The notes below the pieces were generated by a model that made no database searches, had not been told where the DNA came from, and saw only the letters and a program-made list of their open reading frames with translations. A program made the position numbers and the translations under genes. A stretch of DNA of 52,975 bases from assembly GCA_002385985.1 (NCBI GenBank), contig DGEO01000008.1, forward strand, positions 61,062 through 114,036, given 5' to 3'. This document shows positions 1-9,912 of this stretch, piece by piece. This DNA comes from Anaerolineaceae bacterium UBA3924 (GTDB taxonomy: Bacteria; Chloroflexota; Anaerolineae; Anaerolineales; Anaerolineaceae). The stretch's first letter is position 1. Every line of letters begins with the position of its first letter.

Positions 1-90
1 CGGAGATTGGGTTGCCGGTGCACCGCAGGCTGACAGGATCATGGCAGCCATGACCAGTACAGCAATCAGCGTAAACACTTTCTTGGACAT
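1..90 (-). CDS. Lipoprotein, N-terminal fragment (likely solute-binding protein)
   Basis: Only the first 30 codons lie in the window; the gene runs off the left edge. The peptide begins MSKKVFTLIAVLVMAAM and reaches a lipobox-type ILSAC-G, a classic type II (lipoprotein) signal with the Cys near residue 22, followed by a short polar stretch. A strong GGAGGAG ribosome site lies just upstream at about 95-102, which fixes the start. In this group such signals most often belong to ABC-transporter solute-binding proteins, and the next gene upstream is a sugar-type MFS carrier, but that assignment is inference because the mature domain is not visible. Confidence 0.7.
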   Translation of the reverse strand, partial: MSKKVFTLIAVLVMAAMILSACGAPATQSP

Positions 91-214
91 TGATTCTCCT
101 CCTAACTTCAAGGCGTGATGAGGGTTTTTCGAAGGAGTGTAGGGGGATTTCCCCCGCATTCCTTTTCGGCACAATTTTACACCGTTTGGAATGGTAATAC
201 AAGCGATAACCGCT

Positions 215-1516
215 CTAGTCCCAGCCTGACGGCTCAAGGTTGGCCGGCTGAGGGGCGGGAGCAGCCGCCTTGCGGGCTTCGCCTCGGCGCACACCCAGCA
301 TCATCACCAGCGCGGCGGCCATGAACAGCGGCCCGACGATCATCACCAGGTTGTAGTTGTTGCCGGTCAGGGCGATGATCCAGCCGTTGATGTTCGGCCC
401 GGCGATGGCGGCCAGGGTGGAGAACAGGTAGTACAGCCCGGTGTAGGTGCCGATGTGCACGTCATCGGTCATGTCCACCACCATGGGCAGCGAGTTGACG
501 TTGATCATGGCCCAGGCGGCGCCGCCGAACATCAGGATCAGCCCGATGACCGGCACCACGCCCAGCACCGGCAGGCGGGTGATCTCAATCAGCAGCCGGC
601 TGGCCGGCAGGATGTACATGGCCAGCATGCAGGTCGACAGGCCCAGGATGCCGATCACGATGGTGTTGCGCCGGCCGATGCGCCCGCCGATGTAGCCGGC
701 CGGCAGGGCAAAGATGACGAAGATCAGCGAGAGCTGGCCGAGCAGCCGGGCGCCGTCCTCGCCGGGCAGGCCCAGGTGATTCTGCGCGTACAGGGTGAAG
801 AAGGCCTCGATGGCGTTGTAGGCCACAAACCAGAAGAAGATGGCCAGCAGGATGCGCAGCGGGCTTTTTTCCTCTTCCTCGAAAAGCCGGAAGAAGTTGC
901 GCCACAGGCTGGGGCGCTCTTCGGTGTTACCCTCATACTCCTTCGGCTCGCGCACGAAGATGAACACCAGCACGGCGGAGAGGATCACCAGGGCCGAGCC
1001 CAGCCAGAAGGGATAGGCCTGGTTGATGGCGTACAGCCGGGAGCCGCCCAGGGTGGCGATGATGGCGCCCACGCCGCCCATGAAGTTGATGATGCCGTTG
1101 GCCTGCGAGCGGTATTTGGACGGGGTCACATCGGGCATCAGCGCCACGACCGGGGTGCGCCAGAAGGCCATGCTGAGCAGCAGCGTGGAAGTGCAGGCCA
1201 CGAACACCGGCAGCGCGGCGGCCAGCGGGATGAAGCCGAAAGCGATGGCCGCGACGGGCGCGCCGATCAAGATGAAAGGCATGCGCCGGCCGATGGGGGT
1301 GCGCAGCCGGTCCGACCAGGCCCCGACGGCCGGCTGGATCAGCAGGGCGGCGATGTTGTCCAGGGTCATGAAAAACCCGATCCAGCGCGGGTCCAGCCCG
1401 AAGCGGTTGGCCAGGAACAGGGGCACGAAGCTGTTATAGACCATCCATATCACAGACGTGCCGAAAAAGCCGAATCCCAGCAGAAAGGTTTTCCCGAAGC
1501 TGAAGCGTTGGTTCAT
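215..1516 (-). CDS. MFS transporter (GPH/SLC45-like sugar carrier)
   Basis: A 433-residue integral membrane protein with about twelve hydrophobic segments. After the second segment it carries a motif-A-like loop (GAWSDRLRTPIGRR) typical of the major facilitator superfamily, and the N-terminal layout resembles GPH/SLC45 sugar carriers. A second conserved loop (GGRIGRRNT) sits in the middle, as expected for the duplicated six-helix halves. It would move a small solute, possibly a sugar, across the cytoplasmic membrane; the substrate cannot be read from the sequence. The start has an AGGAG site a few bases upstream. It lies 47 nt downstream of trmD on the same strand and may be cotranscribed with it. 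Confidence 0.85.
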   Translation of the reverse strand: MNQRFSFGKTFLLGFGFFGTSVIWMVYNSFVPLFLANRFGLDPRWIGFFMTLDNIAALLIQPAVGAWSDRLRTPIGRRMPFILIGAPVAAIAFGFIPLAAALPVFVACTSTLLLSMAFWRTPVVALMPDVTPSKYRSQANGIINFMGGVGAIIATLGGSRLYAINQAYPFWLGSALVILSAVLVFIFVREPKEYEGNTEERPSLWRNFFRLFEEEEKSPLRILLAIFFWFVAYNAIEAFFTLYAQNHLGLPGEDGARLLGQLSLIFVIFALPAGYIGGRIGRRNTIVIGILGLSTCMLAMYILPASRLLIEITRLPVLGVVPVIGLILMFGGAAWAMINVNSLPMVVDMTDDVHIGTYTGLYYLFSTLAAIAGPNINGWIIALTGNNYNLVMIVGPLFMAAALVMMLGVRRGEARKAAAPAPQPANLEPSGWD

Positions 1517-1563
1517 AGTGGTCTCCTGGTGGGGGTGGGATGGGAGAAAACCGGTTGTGTGGT

Positions 1564-2343
1564 TTATTCAGAGGCGGAAGGCGAGGGATCCGGCTCGGGA
1601 CGGCTGGCGGCGGCGCGCTCAGCCTCCCAGCGGTCCAGTAGTTTACGGTCCCGGTCGGTCAGGTCGGCGGTGTTGAGCAGGTCGGGGCGGCGCTCCCAGG
1701 TGCGCCGCAGAGCCTGCTCGCGGCGCCAGCGGGCGATTTCAGCGTGGTTGCCAGAGAGCAGCACCTCGGGGACCGTCCAGCCGCGGAACTCGGCCGGTCG
1801 GGTGTACTGGGGGTACTCGAGCAGGCCGCTGGCGAAGGAATCGTCGCTGGCCCCGGTCGGGTCACCCAGCGCGCCGGGAATCAGCCGGGTGACGGCGTCG
1901 ATCAGGATCAGGGCGGGCAGCTCGCCGCCGGTGAGCACGTAGTCGCCAATGGAAATTTCGTCGGTGGCCAGGTGCTGGCGGATGCGCTCGTCGAAGCCCT
2001 CATAGCGCCCACAGACCAGCGCCAGGCGGGGGTATTCGGCCAGCTCGTAGGCCACCTTCTGGGTGAAGGTGCGGCCCTGCGGGGTGAGCAGGATCACCGG
2101 GGACTGCGGGGGTGCGCCCAGCACATCCTCCACCGCGGCGAAGACCGGTTCCACCTTCATTACCATCCCGCCGCCCCCGCCGTAAGGCGGCTCGTCGGTG
2201 ATGTGATGGCGGTCGGTGGTCCAGGCGCGGATGTCATGCAGGTGCACCTCGAGCAGCTCACGCTCGATGGCACGCTGGAGGATGCTGATTTCCAAATAGG
2301 CCTGCAGAACGGATGGGAACAATGAAAACACATCAAAGCGCAT
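1564..2343 (-). CDS. trmD: tRNA (guanine-N1)-methyltransferase TrmD
   Basis: TrmD methylates N1 of G37 next to the anticodon of certain tRNAs using S-adenosylmethionine, which prevents +1 frameshifting. The 259-residue length is close to normal. Visible hallmarks are MRFDVFSLFP at the N-terminus, the Gly-rich PPYGGGGGM around residue 53, CGRYEGFDER near 111-120, the knot segment SIGDYVLTGGELPA near 131-144, and LLSGNH near 195-200. The start codon is only 6 nt from a TAGAAT box (2350-2355) that has a TTGCGC -35 element 17 nt further up, with no Shine-Dalgarno sequence, so translation is probably leaderless. Its usual partners rpsP, rimM and rplS are absent here. Confidence 0.96.
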   Translation of the reverse strand: MRFDVFSLFPSVLQAYLEISILQRAIERELLEVHLHDIRAWTTDRHHITDEPPYGGGGGMVMKVEPVFAAVEDVLGAPPQSPVILLTPQGRTFTQKVAYELAEYPRLALVCGRYEGFDERIRQHLATDEISIGDYVLTGGELPALILIDAVTRLIPGALGDPTGASDDSFASGLLEYPQYTRPAEFRGWTVPEVLLSGNHAEIARWRREQALRRTWERRPDLLNTADLTDRDRKLLDRWEAERAAASRPEPDPSPSASE

Positions 2344-2349
2344 ACGCTC

Positions 2350-2378
2350 ATTCTACTGATTCGCCGGGCGGCGCGCAA
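2350..2378 (-). promoter_or_regulatory. Promoter of trmD (leaderless)
   Basis: On the minus strand TTGCGC (2373-2378) and TAGAAT (2350-2355) are separated by 17 nt. The -10 box ends 6 nt before the trmD ATG, so the predicted transcription start falls at or next to the start codon. Confidence 0.55.
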
Positions 2379-2536
2379 GTAACGAACGGCCTCTGCCTGG
2401 ATGGAGAAGCAGCATCCGGTTTGGGCGATCATTTACGGCAGAATCGCACTACTGGCAGCCGATAAACTGCGTTATATATGAACAGGGAGCTGTGATACCC
2501 GGCCTGACAGAGTTGTCAGCCGGCCGCCGCGCTTCC

Positions 2537-2566
2537 TTGCGCTTCATCTTGAGGCTATGGTAAGAT
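2537..2566 (+). promoter_or_regulatory. Promoter of first TPR gene (leaderless)
   Basis: TTGCGC (2537-2542), an 18-nt spacer and an extended -10 TGG-TAAGAT (2558-2566) end 6 nt before the ATG at 2573. No ribosome binding site fits. The same TTGCGC -35 word drives the divergent trmD gene. The rest of 2379-2536 shows nothing recognisable. Confidence 0.5.
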
Positions 2567-2572
2567 GCAATT

Positions 2573-3886
2573 ATGTATCTCCGTGGTAGTAAATTGAGCA
2601 TGAAGCGGCGGCGCAGGGTGACCAGCCCGCTGCGGGTGATGGTTTTGTCAGTACTGATCGCCGTCGGGCTGTATGTTAATTTTGTCATCATGCCCACCGT
2701 GCCGCCTCTGTTCGTGCCGACGCCCACGCCAACCCTTCCGCCGGAAACCTACATTTCCGACGCGCAGACGCTGGAGAGCGAAGGTAAATATAACCAGGCC
2801 ATCCAGGCGTACGAAGAGGCCATCCGCGTCGACCCGAAAAACATGAACAACTACATCAGCCTGGCCCGGCTGCACACGTACCTGGCCTCCTATGAAGAGG
2901 CCGTCGAAAATGCGGAAAAAGCGCTGATGATCAACCAGTCCAGCGCCGTTGCGCACGCGCTGCGGGGTTACGCGCTGGGTAAGCTGGGCGATTACCTGGA
3001 GGCCGAGGCCGCGCTGGAAGCGGCCATTGAACTGGAGCCAAACAACTACCTGCCGTACGCGCTCCTGGCGGAGATCACCGCCAACAAGTACGAAACCGGG
3101 ATCGGTGACCAGACCACGCTGGACGAGGCCATTGAGCTGTCGCACAAGGCGCGCGAGCTGAACGCGAACGCGCTGGAAACGCACCGCGCCCGGGCAATCA
3201 TCCTGGAGCTGACCGGCTCCTGGAACGACGGCCAGAACATTGAACAGGCGGCCCAGGAATACCAGGCGGCCATTTCCATCAACCCCAACATTGCCAGCCT
3301 GCACCTGGGGCTGGGCCGGGTGTACCGAACCATGCAGGTGCTGCCCAAAGCGCTGGAAGAGTTCAACCGCGCCGTGGCGCTCAATCCGACCGATCCCTGG
3401 GGCTATTCCTATCTTTCCACTACCTATGCCGCCAACGGCGAGTTTGTGCGCGCCATCCAGTTCGGCCTGAAAGCGGTCGAGCAGGATCCGGCCAACCCGT
3501 ACTGGCGCGGCAACCTGGGCCAGCTGTATTACCGGCAGAAGCAGTACCTGGACGCCCGCAAGCACCTCACGCTGGCCGTGAAGGGCGGCATGTCGGATGA
3601 AGGGGTGGAGGTTACCCCGGTTTCGCCCAACGGCGTGCGCGAGGTGGGCTACTACTCGAGCTTCGGGCTGACCATGGCGAACCTGGGTGAGTGCGGCGAG
3701 GCGCTGGAAATCTCCCAGCTGCTTCTGCAAAATTACTCGAACGACGAGGTCACCGCATTTAACGCTCAGGAGATGGTCAACATCTGCCAGAGCATTCTGG
3801 AGAACGGCACGCCGACACCCCCGGCGGTGGAGACTCAGCCGGCCGAAGAAGAGGTTGGAGGCGAGTCTGGCGCCGCTGGAGGCTAG
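2573..3886 (+). CDS. Membrane-anchored TPR protein
   Basis: A 437-residue protein with a basic N-terminus, one membrane segment at about residues 22-42, a short Thr/Pro linker (TPTPTLPPE), and then tandem tetratricopeptide repeats over about residues 58-340. Repeats of the form A-x-x-x-Y-x-x-A-I-x-x-x-P are clear (NQAIQAYEEAIRVDP; EAEAALEAAIELEPN; KALEEFNRAVALNP). The C-terminus is low-complexity and Glu/Pro-rich. TPR arrays bind other proteins; no catalytic domain is visible. Topology suggests one anchor with the repeats outside the cell. A paralogous gene follows after 17 nt. ATG 2573 fits the leaderless promoter; an internal ATG at 2600 is an alternative start. Confidence 0.8.
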   Translation: MYLRGSKLSMKRRRRVTSPLRVMVLSVLIAVGLYVNFVIMPTVPPLFVPTPTPTLPPETYISDAQTLESEGKYNQAIQAYEEAIRVDPKNMNNYISLARLHTYLASYEEAVENAEKALMINQSSAVAHALRGYALGKLGDYLEAEAALEAAIELEPNNYLPYALLAEITANKYETGIGDQTTLDEAIELSHKARELNANALETHRARAIILELTGSWNDGQNIEQAAQEYQAAISINPNIASLHLGLGRVYRTMQVLPKALEEFNRAVALNPTDPWGYSYLSTTYAANGEFVRAIQFGLKAVEQDPANPYWRGNLGQLYYRQKQYLDARKHLTLAVKGGMSDEGVEVTPVSPNGVREVGYYSSFGLTMANLGECGEALEISQLLLQNYSNDEVTAFNAQEMVNICQSILENGTPTPPAVETQPAEEEVGGESGAAGG

Positions 3887-3903
3887 ACCAGAGAACAGGC
3901 TGG

Positions 3904-5232
3904 ATGTACTACGTTCCTGAAGGAAAACCGCTTTTCCGCCGGCAGCACCGGCGGTCCAATCCCTACCGGGTGTTCTTCCTGCTGACCCTGATCATCGGAG
4001 CGCTGTTCGTCTACCGCGGGCTGGCGACGGGAGAGGTGGTTTCCCCCTTTGAACCGACCCCCACACCGACCCGCGTGCCGGCTTCCTTCGTGCTTCAGGG
4101 GCAGACGCTGTTCGAAGCCGGCGACCTGACCGGCGCCATCGCCGCCTACCAGCAGGCCATAGCGCTGGACCCGGATAACGCCAGCCTGCTGGCCGAACTG
4201 GCCCGCCTGCAGGCGTATTCCTCCACCCTGCTGACCACGGACGCGCAGGTGCTGGCGGCGCTGCGCCAGGCAAAGGAGTATGCCGACCAGGCGATTGAAC
4301 TGGCCCCGGACGACAGCATGGTGCTGGCGATCAAGGCCTTTGTCTACAACTGGAACGCCAACGGGTCGCTGGTGAGCGAGGAGGAGCGGCTGGCCCTGCT
4401 CTCGGAGGCCGAGCAGGCGGTCACGCGGGCCATCGATCTGGACAGCCGCAACGCGCTGGCGCTGGCTTATTCGGCCGAGATCCTGGTCGACCAGCAGCAG
4501 GTGCTGGATGCGGAAGACCGCATCCGCCTGGCGCTGGAGGCGGACGATTCGTATATGGATGTTCACCGGGTGAACGCCTATGTGCAGGAATCCCTGACCA
4601 ATTACGGGGAAGCCATCGTCGAGTGGCAGAAGGCCATCGAGCTGGCCCCCAATCTCACCTTCCTGCACCTGCGGCTCGGCTACAACTACCGCAGTTTACA
4701 GATGTACGACCAGGCGCTGGAATCCTTCGCCCGCGCGGTGGAGATCAACAAGCAGCTGGGCATCCAGGACCCGGTGCCCTATATCGCCATTGCCAAGACC
4801 TACGCCCAGCAGGGTGAGTTCTTCGCCGCTTCCTGGAATATCCAGACGGCGCTGGAGTATGACCCGGCCAACCCGGACCTATACGGCGTGGCCGGCGATA
4901 TCTTCTACCGGGCGCGCAACTATGAAAGCGCGATGGAGGCCTTCCACTGCGCCGTGCGCGGCTGTGACGCGGACGCCAGCTGCGAGCTGCGCCAGTGTGA
5001 CCAGGAGGTCGACCTGCCCGTTACCGTGGAGGGCCTGCCGCTGACCGAAGGCTCCAAATGGTATTATCTGGAGTACGGCCAGGTGCTGGCGGCGCTGCAC
5101 CGAAACGCCAGCCCCACCTGCCCGGAGGCCATGGATATCTTCAGGGAGTTTCGCCGCACCTTCCCGGATGACGAACTGGCCATCAGCATTGTCTCGGCCG
5201 GGGAAGCCATCTGTGAGCGGTTTGGCTACTAG
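3904..5232 (+). CDS. Membrane-anchored TPR protein, paralogue of the preceding gene
   Basis: A 442-residue protein with the same plan as its neighbour: basic N-terminus (RRQHRRSNPYR), one membrane segment at about residues 24-42, a TPTPTR linker and a long run of TPR motifs (GAIAAYQQAIALDPDN; EAIVEWQKAIELAPN; ESAMEAFHCAVRGC). A Cys-containing insertion lies near residues 350-365. It starts 17 nt after the first TPR gene, so the two are probably cotranscribed and arose by tandem duplication. A scaffold or partner-binding role is likely, but the partner is unknown. It lies directly upstream of the groESL promoter. Confidence 0.8.
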   Translation: MYYVPEGKPLFRRQHRRSNPYRVFFLLTLIIGALFVYRGLATGEVVSPFEPTPTPTRVPASFVLQGQTLFEAGDLTGAIAAYQQAIALDPDNASLLAELARLQAYSSTLLTTDAQVLAALRQAKEYADQAIELAPDDSMVLAIKAFVYNWNANGSLVSEEERLALLSEAEQAVTRAIDLDSRNALALAYSAEILVDQQQVLDAEDRIRLALEADDSYMDVHRVNAYVQESLTNYGEAIVEWQKAIELAPNLTFLHLRLGYNYRSLQMYDQALESFARAVEINKQLGIQDPVPYIAIAKTYAQQGEFFAASWNIQTALEYDPANPDLYGVAGDIFYRARNYESAMEAFHCAVRGCDADASCELRQCDQEVDLPVTVEGLPLTEGSKWYYLEYGQVLAALHRNASPTCPEAMDIFREFRRTFPDDELAISIVSAGEAICERFGY

Positions 5233-5266
5233 CCATTTTCGACGCCGGTAATCACCTCGCATCCTC

Positions 5267-5332
5267 TTGACTTCTAAAAAGAATGCGAGTATATATATAT
5301 CGGTTTTAGCACTCTATACCATTGAGTGCTAA
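5267..5332 (+). promoter_or_regulatory. groESL promoter with CIRCE operator
   Basis: TTGACT (5267-5272), a 17-nt spacer and TATATA (5290-5295) form a sigma-70-type promoter. A perfect CIRCE element follows at 5306-5332: TTAGCACTC, nine bases, then GAGTGCTAA. CIRCE is the binding site of the heat-shock repressor HrcA, so this operon should be derepressed on protein-folding stress. The operator overlaps the expected transcription start. Confidence 0.95.
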
Positions 5333-5374
5333 TAAGCACAATGAAAAACCCATTCTGAGCAAGAGGAGCTTCAT

Positions 5375-5671
5375 ATGGCGACCAACTTGAAACCTTTAGG
5401 CAGTCGTGTGGTGGTAGAACCCATCGAGCAGGAAGAGGTCACTGCCGGTGGGATCGTCCTTCCCGAAACCGCCAAGGAAAAGCCACAGCAGGGCAAAGTC
5501 CTGTCGGTTGGACCCGGAGACCGGGACGACAAGGGCAATCGGATCGCGATGGATGTCAAAGAAGGCGACAAGGTGTTGTTCGCCAAGTATGCCGGCACCG
5601 AGTTCAAGCTGGACGGCAAGAAGTTGTTGATTCTGCGCGAGAGTGACCTGCTCGCCATTATCGAAGGCTAA
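5375..5671 (+). CDS. groES: Co-chaperonin GroES
   Basis: A 98-residue protein that forms the heptameric lid of the GroEL cage. The N-terminal LKPLGSRVVVEPIEQEE is the family signature, and the mobile-loop region ETAKEKPQQGKVLSVGPG follows at about residues 28-48; the C-terminal part contains LFAKYAGTEFKLDGKKLLILRESD. A GAGGAG ribosome site at 5363-5368 lies six bases before the ATG. groEL follows 33 nt downstream, and both are under the CIRCE element upstream. Confidence 0.98.
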   Translation: MATNLKPLGSRVVVEPIEQEEVTAGGIVLPETAKEKPQQGKVLSVGPGDRDDKGNRIAMDVKEGDKVLFAKYAGTEFKLDGKKLLILRESDLLAIIEG

Positions 5672-5704
5672 TGATATTCAATCAATCATAAGGAGTACGT
5701 GGAT

Positions 5705-7336
<1,632 letters not shown>

Positions 7337-7357
7337 ACCGAACACATCTTAACAAAC

Positions 7358-7394
7358 GACAGGTCGTGTGAACCCGCACGACCTGTCTTTTTTT
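7358..7394 (+). terminator. Intrinsic terminator of groESL
   Basis: An 11-bp perfect stem (GACAGGTCGTG at 7358-7368 paired with 7377-7387) with an 8-nt loop is followed by seven T residues. It ends the groESL transcript. Confidence 0.95.
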
Positions 7395-7412
7395 CGGGAG
7401 GGTATAGGCGAC

Positions 7413-7691
7413 ATGACGGTCTTGCTGTGGCTGCTGAGCGTCCTGATCTACTTTGTCATAATCTTTCTGGCCCGCAGTGAACTGAGCCTGGGGATTCTGG
7501 TGGCCATTTTCTTCGGGCTGCTGGGAAATCTCGGTGACCGACGCGGTTACTTGATGGTCTCTTACGCGGTGCTGCTGTTCATTGAACTATCCCTGCTGCC
7601 CACCGTGATCGGCCGGTCGGTGCTGATCCCCTTTGTGCTCGGCCTGGTTGTGACCATGTTCTTTGCTTTCCTGTCCCTTCGCTCCGAGTAG
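7413..7691 (+). CDS. Small integral membrane protein
   Basis: A 92-residue, very hydrophobic protein with about three to four membrane segments separated by short charged loops (ARSEL, GDRRGY) and ending LSLRSE. The ATG at 7413 is chosen because it follows a GGGAGGG ribosome site; an in-frame GTG at 7368 lies inside the groESL terminator and is unlikely. No domain is recognised. It lies between the groESL terminator and a separately promoted PPIase gene. Confidence 0.65.
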   Translation: MTVLLWLLSVLIYFVIIFLARSELSLGILVAIFFGLLGNLGDRRGYLMVSYAVLLFIELSLLPTVIGRSVLIPFVLGLVVTMFFAFLSLRSE

Positions 7692-7711
7692 GCCGGAAGG
7701 CCTTTTGCGGT

Positions 7712-7717
7712 TATAAT
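7712..7717 (+). promoter_or_regulatory. -10 box of PPIase gene (leaderless)
   Basis: A perfect TATAAT ends 7 nt before the ATG at 7725. No clear -35 is seen and no ribosome site fits, so a leaderless mRNA is predicted. Confidence 0.5.
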
Positions 7718-7724
7718 CGGGGCG

Positions 7725-8651
7725 ATGACATCCCGGCGCTCAATTTCCCTGTTTTTCGTACTTATCCTGATTTCTTCGCTGGTGCTGGTCTCCTGCCAGA
7801 CTGGCGCGGTTGATCTGTCCCCGACACCTGAACAGGCGGACCCTTCGCTAACGGCCTCCCTCCCGGAGCCGACCCTGACCCCGACCGTCACGCCGACGCC
7901 GGAGCCGGCCGCGCTGCAGGTGAACGGCGAGGTGGTGCCGATCTGGCGCTACGAGGGCGAGCTGGCCCGCTATCAGGCCGCTTACCCGGAAGCCGGCCCG
8001 GCCGAGGCCAGAGCCGCGGTGATCGACGCGCTGGTGGCCGAGACCCTGTTGGCCCAGGCAGCCCGCGAGAACGGCTTTACCCTGAGCGAAGAGGATCTGC
8101 AGGCGCGGCTCGAGGAGCTGGTCGCGGCAGCCGGCGGCGAACAGGCCTTCGAAGCCTGGCTGGCGCAGAACCACTTCGACCGCGAGCAGTTCACCCGGGC
8201 GCTGCGTTCGTCCATGGAGGCCAGCTGGCAGCGGGATCAAATCGCCGCCTCTGTTCCGGAGGAAATGGAGCAGATTCACGCGCGACAGATCCTTTTCGAC
8301 CGGCGGGAGACCGCGGACCAGTATTACCAGCGGTACCAGAACGTCTCAAACTTTTCCGAGGTGTTCGAAAACCACGCCTGGCAGTTCGACCCGCTGACCG
8401 GCGGCGACCTGGGCTGGTTCCCGCCCGGGTACCTGACTGTGCCGGAGCTGGATCAGGCCCTGGCGTCACTGCAGGCCGGCCAGCTCACCTCCGTGGTCGA
8501 GACGGAGCTGGGCTACCACATCGTGTATGTGATCGAACGCGGCCTGCACCCGCTTTCGCCGGACGCCCGCCTGACGCTGCAGCGTGCCGCGGTGGAGGCA
8601 TGGCTGCAGGAGCGGCTGGGGCAGAGCCAGGTGGAGGACTTCACCGGCTAG
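7725..8651 (+). CDS. Parvulin-type peptidyl-prolyl isomerase lipoprotein
   Basis: A 308-residue lipoprotein foldase similar to PrsA/SurA. The signal peptide ends in a lipobox LVLVSC with Cys24, followed by a Thr/Pro linker (about residues 30-62). A SurA-type helical region comes next (about 63-180; RAAVIDALVAETLLAQAARE). The parvulin domain is at about 183-275, with HARQILFDRRETA at its start, GGDLGWFPPG in the middle and ETELGYHIVYV at its end. It would assist folding of exported proteins on the outer face of the membrane. It converges on the DUF711 gene with a 28-nt gap and no obvious terminator. Confidence 0.9.
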   Translation: MTSRRSISLFFVLILISSLVLVSCQTGAVDLSPTPEQADPSLTASLPEPTLTPTVTPTPEPAALQVNGEVVPIWRYEGELARYQAAYPEAGPAEARAAVIDALVAETLLAQAARENGFTLSEEDLQARLEELVAAAGGEQAFEAWLAQNHFDREQFTRALRSSMEASWQRDQIAASVPEEMEQIHARQILFDRRETADQYYQRYQNVSNFSEVFENHAWQFDPLTGGDLGWFPPGYLTVPELDQALASLQAGQLTSVVETELGYHIVYVIERGLHPLSPDARLTLQRAAVEAWLQERLGQSQVEDFTG

Positions 8652-8679
8652 AATCGCTGCCTGCCCTGCCTGCGAGAAA

Positions 8680-9912
8680 TCAGCCCTTGCGCTGCAGCCG
8701 CGGGGAGATGCGGAAGGTTTCCGTCCCGGCGAGCAGTCCGTGCAGCGGCTTGGCCGGCAGGGCCATCACGCGCCCGCTGGCGAAGTAGTCGAAGGCGAAC
8801 TCGGCCGGATCGCCGGCGGCTTTGCCCGGGATGGGCATCAGCCGGGCGGTGAGGGGCTTGTTCAGGCGTACCGCCAGCGCGGCCACGTCCAGCAGCAGTG
8901 CGGAAAGCTGCTCCGGGCTGGAGCTGCCGGGCAGGGGCACAGTGTCCAATCCGGTGCCGCACACCGCCGAATACAGCAGCAGGTCCTTAATCGTCAGCGA
9001 CCCTTCCGCCGCGCGGGCCGCCAGCGTGCTGTCCTCCAGCACCGGCAGCATCAGCCCGTTAAAGCCCGTCCGCGGCCAGTCTCCCCGGTCCAGCGTATCG
9101 GCTAGGAAGGCCGCGGCGGCCACCGACCCGGGCATGCCCAGGGAAGGCAGCCCCAGCGCTTCGATGCCCGCGCCCAGCGAGCGGCCGGCGGAGGGATGCG
9201 GGGCGGGGGAGAAGTCCAGCCCGTTGAAAACCACAGAGAAGTCCGCGGCGAGCTGCTCCGCGATGCGGCTGATTGCGCGGCCGTGAGCCTGCATCTCTTC
9301 CAGCAGCCGGCTGCGGGCTTCCGCCAGCGTCTCCGCCTGGCCGAACGCCGCTTCAACCAGATCGGCGGCTTCCAGCGCCAGGGCAAAGGCCGCCGGCTGC
9401 CCGGGATCGTGATAGGCGGCCGGGAAGAAGGGCGCACCGGCGGGCACGTTGGCCAGTGCGCAGAAGCGCAGGTTGGTGAAGCCGTCCGGGGTAATCTGCG
9501 CTGCCCGGGCGATGATCTCCCCGCAGGCGGCTACCGCGGGCAGGGAGATGCCTTCTTCCGCGCTGGACATCACGGCGGAGAAGAAGGCGTTGGGCGCCGC
9601 CGCCAGCATATCCGGGATCAGGCGGTAGGAGTCCGGGTAGGCCGGCAGCGCCGGGCCGAAGGAGATGTATTCAAAACCCCGGGACGCGCTTTCCCCGGCC
9701 AGTGTGGTCACCAGATGCACTGCGCTGTCATCGCAGCAGGAGGGCACCAGGTGGGGGAAGGGAACTGTGGCCAGCCGGGAGGTCTCGACGGTGTAGCCTT
9801 CATCCTCGAAACGGTTTTTCGCGGCCTCGGTCAGGCGGACCAGGGCATCCAGCTGAGAACCGGCACGGGGAGCGCCGGGGTCGTACAGGCAGGTAATGGA
9901 GCGAATTTTCAT
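8680..9912 (-). CDS. DUF711 family protein
   Basis: A 410-residue protein with the features of DUF711 (UPF0210), an uncharacterised family distantly related to anaerobic ribonucleotide reductase/PFL folds. It begins MKIRSITCLYDPG; conserved stretches include FGPALP, GLDFSPAPHPSAGRSLG at about residues 225-241, the central GMPGSVAA, and FNGLMLPVLEDSTLA at about 276-290. The last part of the family signature (CGTGLDTVPLPG) is present near 313-324. In other bacteria DUF711 is often next to an ACT-domain gene; none is seen here. Its ATG overlaps the stop of the upstream SpoU methylase gene by 4 nt, so the two are translationally coupled. Confidence 0.85.
   Translation of the reverse strand: MKIRSITCLYDPGAPRAGSQLDALVRLTEAAKNRFEDEGYTVETSRLATVPFPHLVPSCCDDSAVHLVTTLAGESASRGFEYISFGPALPAYPDSYRLIPDMLAAAPNAFFSAVMSSAEEGISLPAVAACGEIIARAAQITPDGFTNLRFCALANVPAGAPFFPAAYHDPGQPAAFALALEAADLVEAAFGQAETLAEARSRLLEEMQAHGRAISRIAEQLAADFSVVFNGLDFSPAPHPSAGRSLGAGIEALGLPSLGMPGSVAAAAFLADTLDRGDWPRTGFNGLMLPVLEDSTLAARAAEGSLTIKDLLLYSAVCGTGLDTVPLPGSSSPEQLSALLLDVAALAVRLNKPLTARLMPIPGKAAGDPAEFAFDYFASGRVMALPAKPLHGLLAGTETFRISPRLQRKG

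Noticed and set aside
455..1942. Long plus-strand reading frame of 495 codons opposite the MFS and trmD genes
   Set aside because: Composition is His/Gln/Gly/Asp-rich noise typical of GC-rich antisense frames; the opposite strand holds two clear families.
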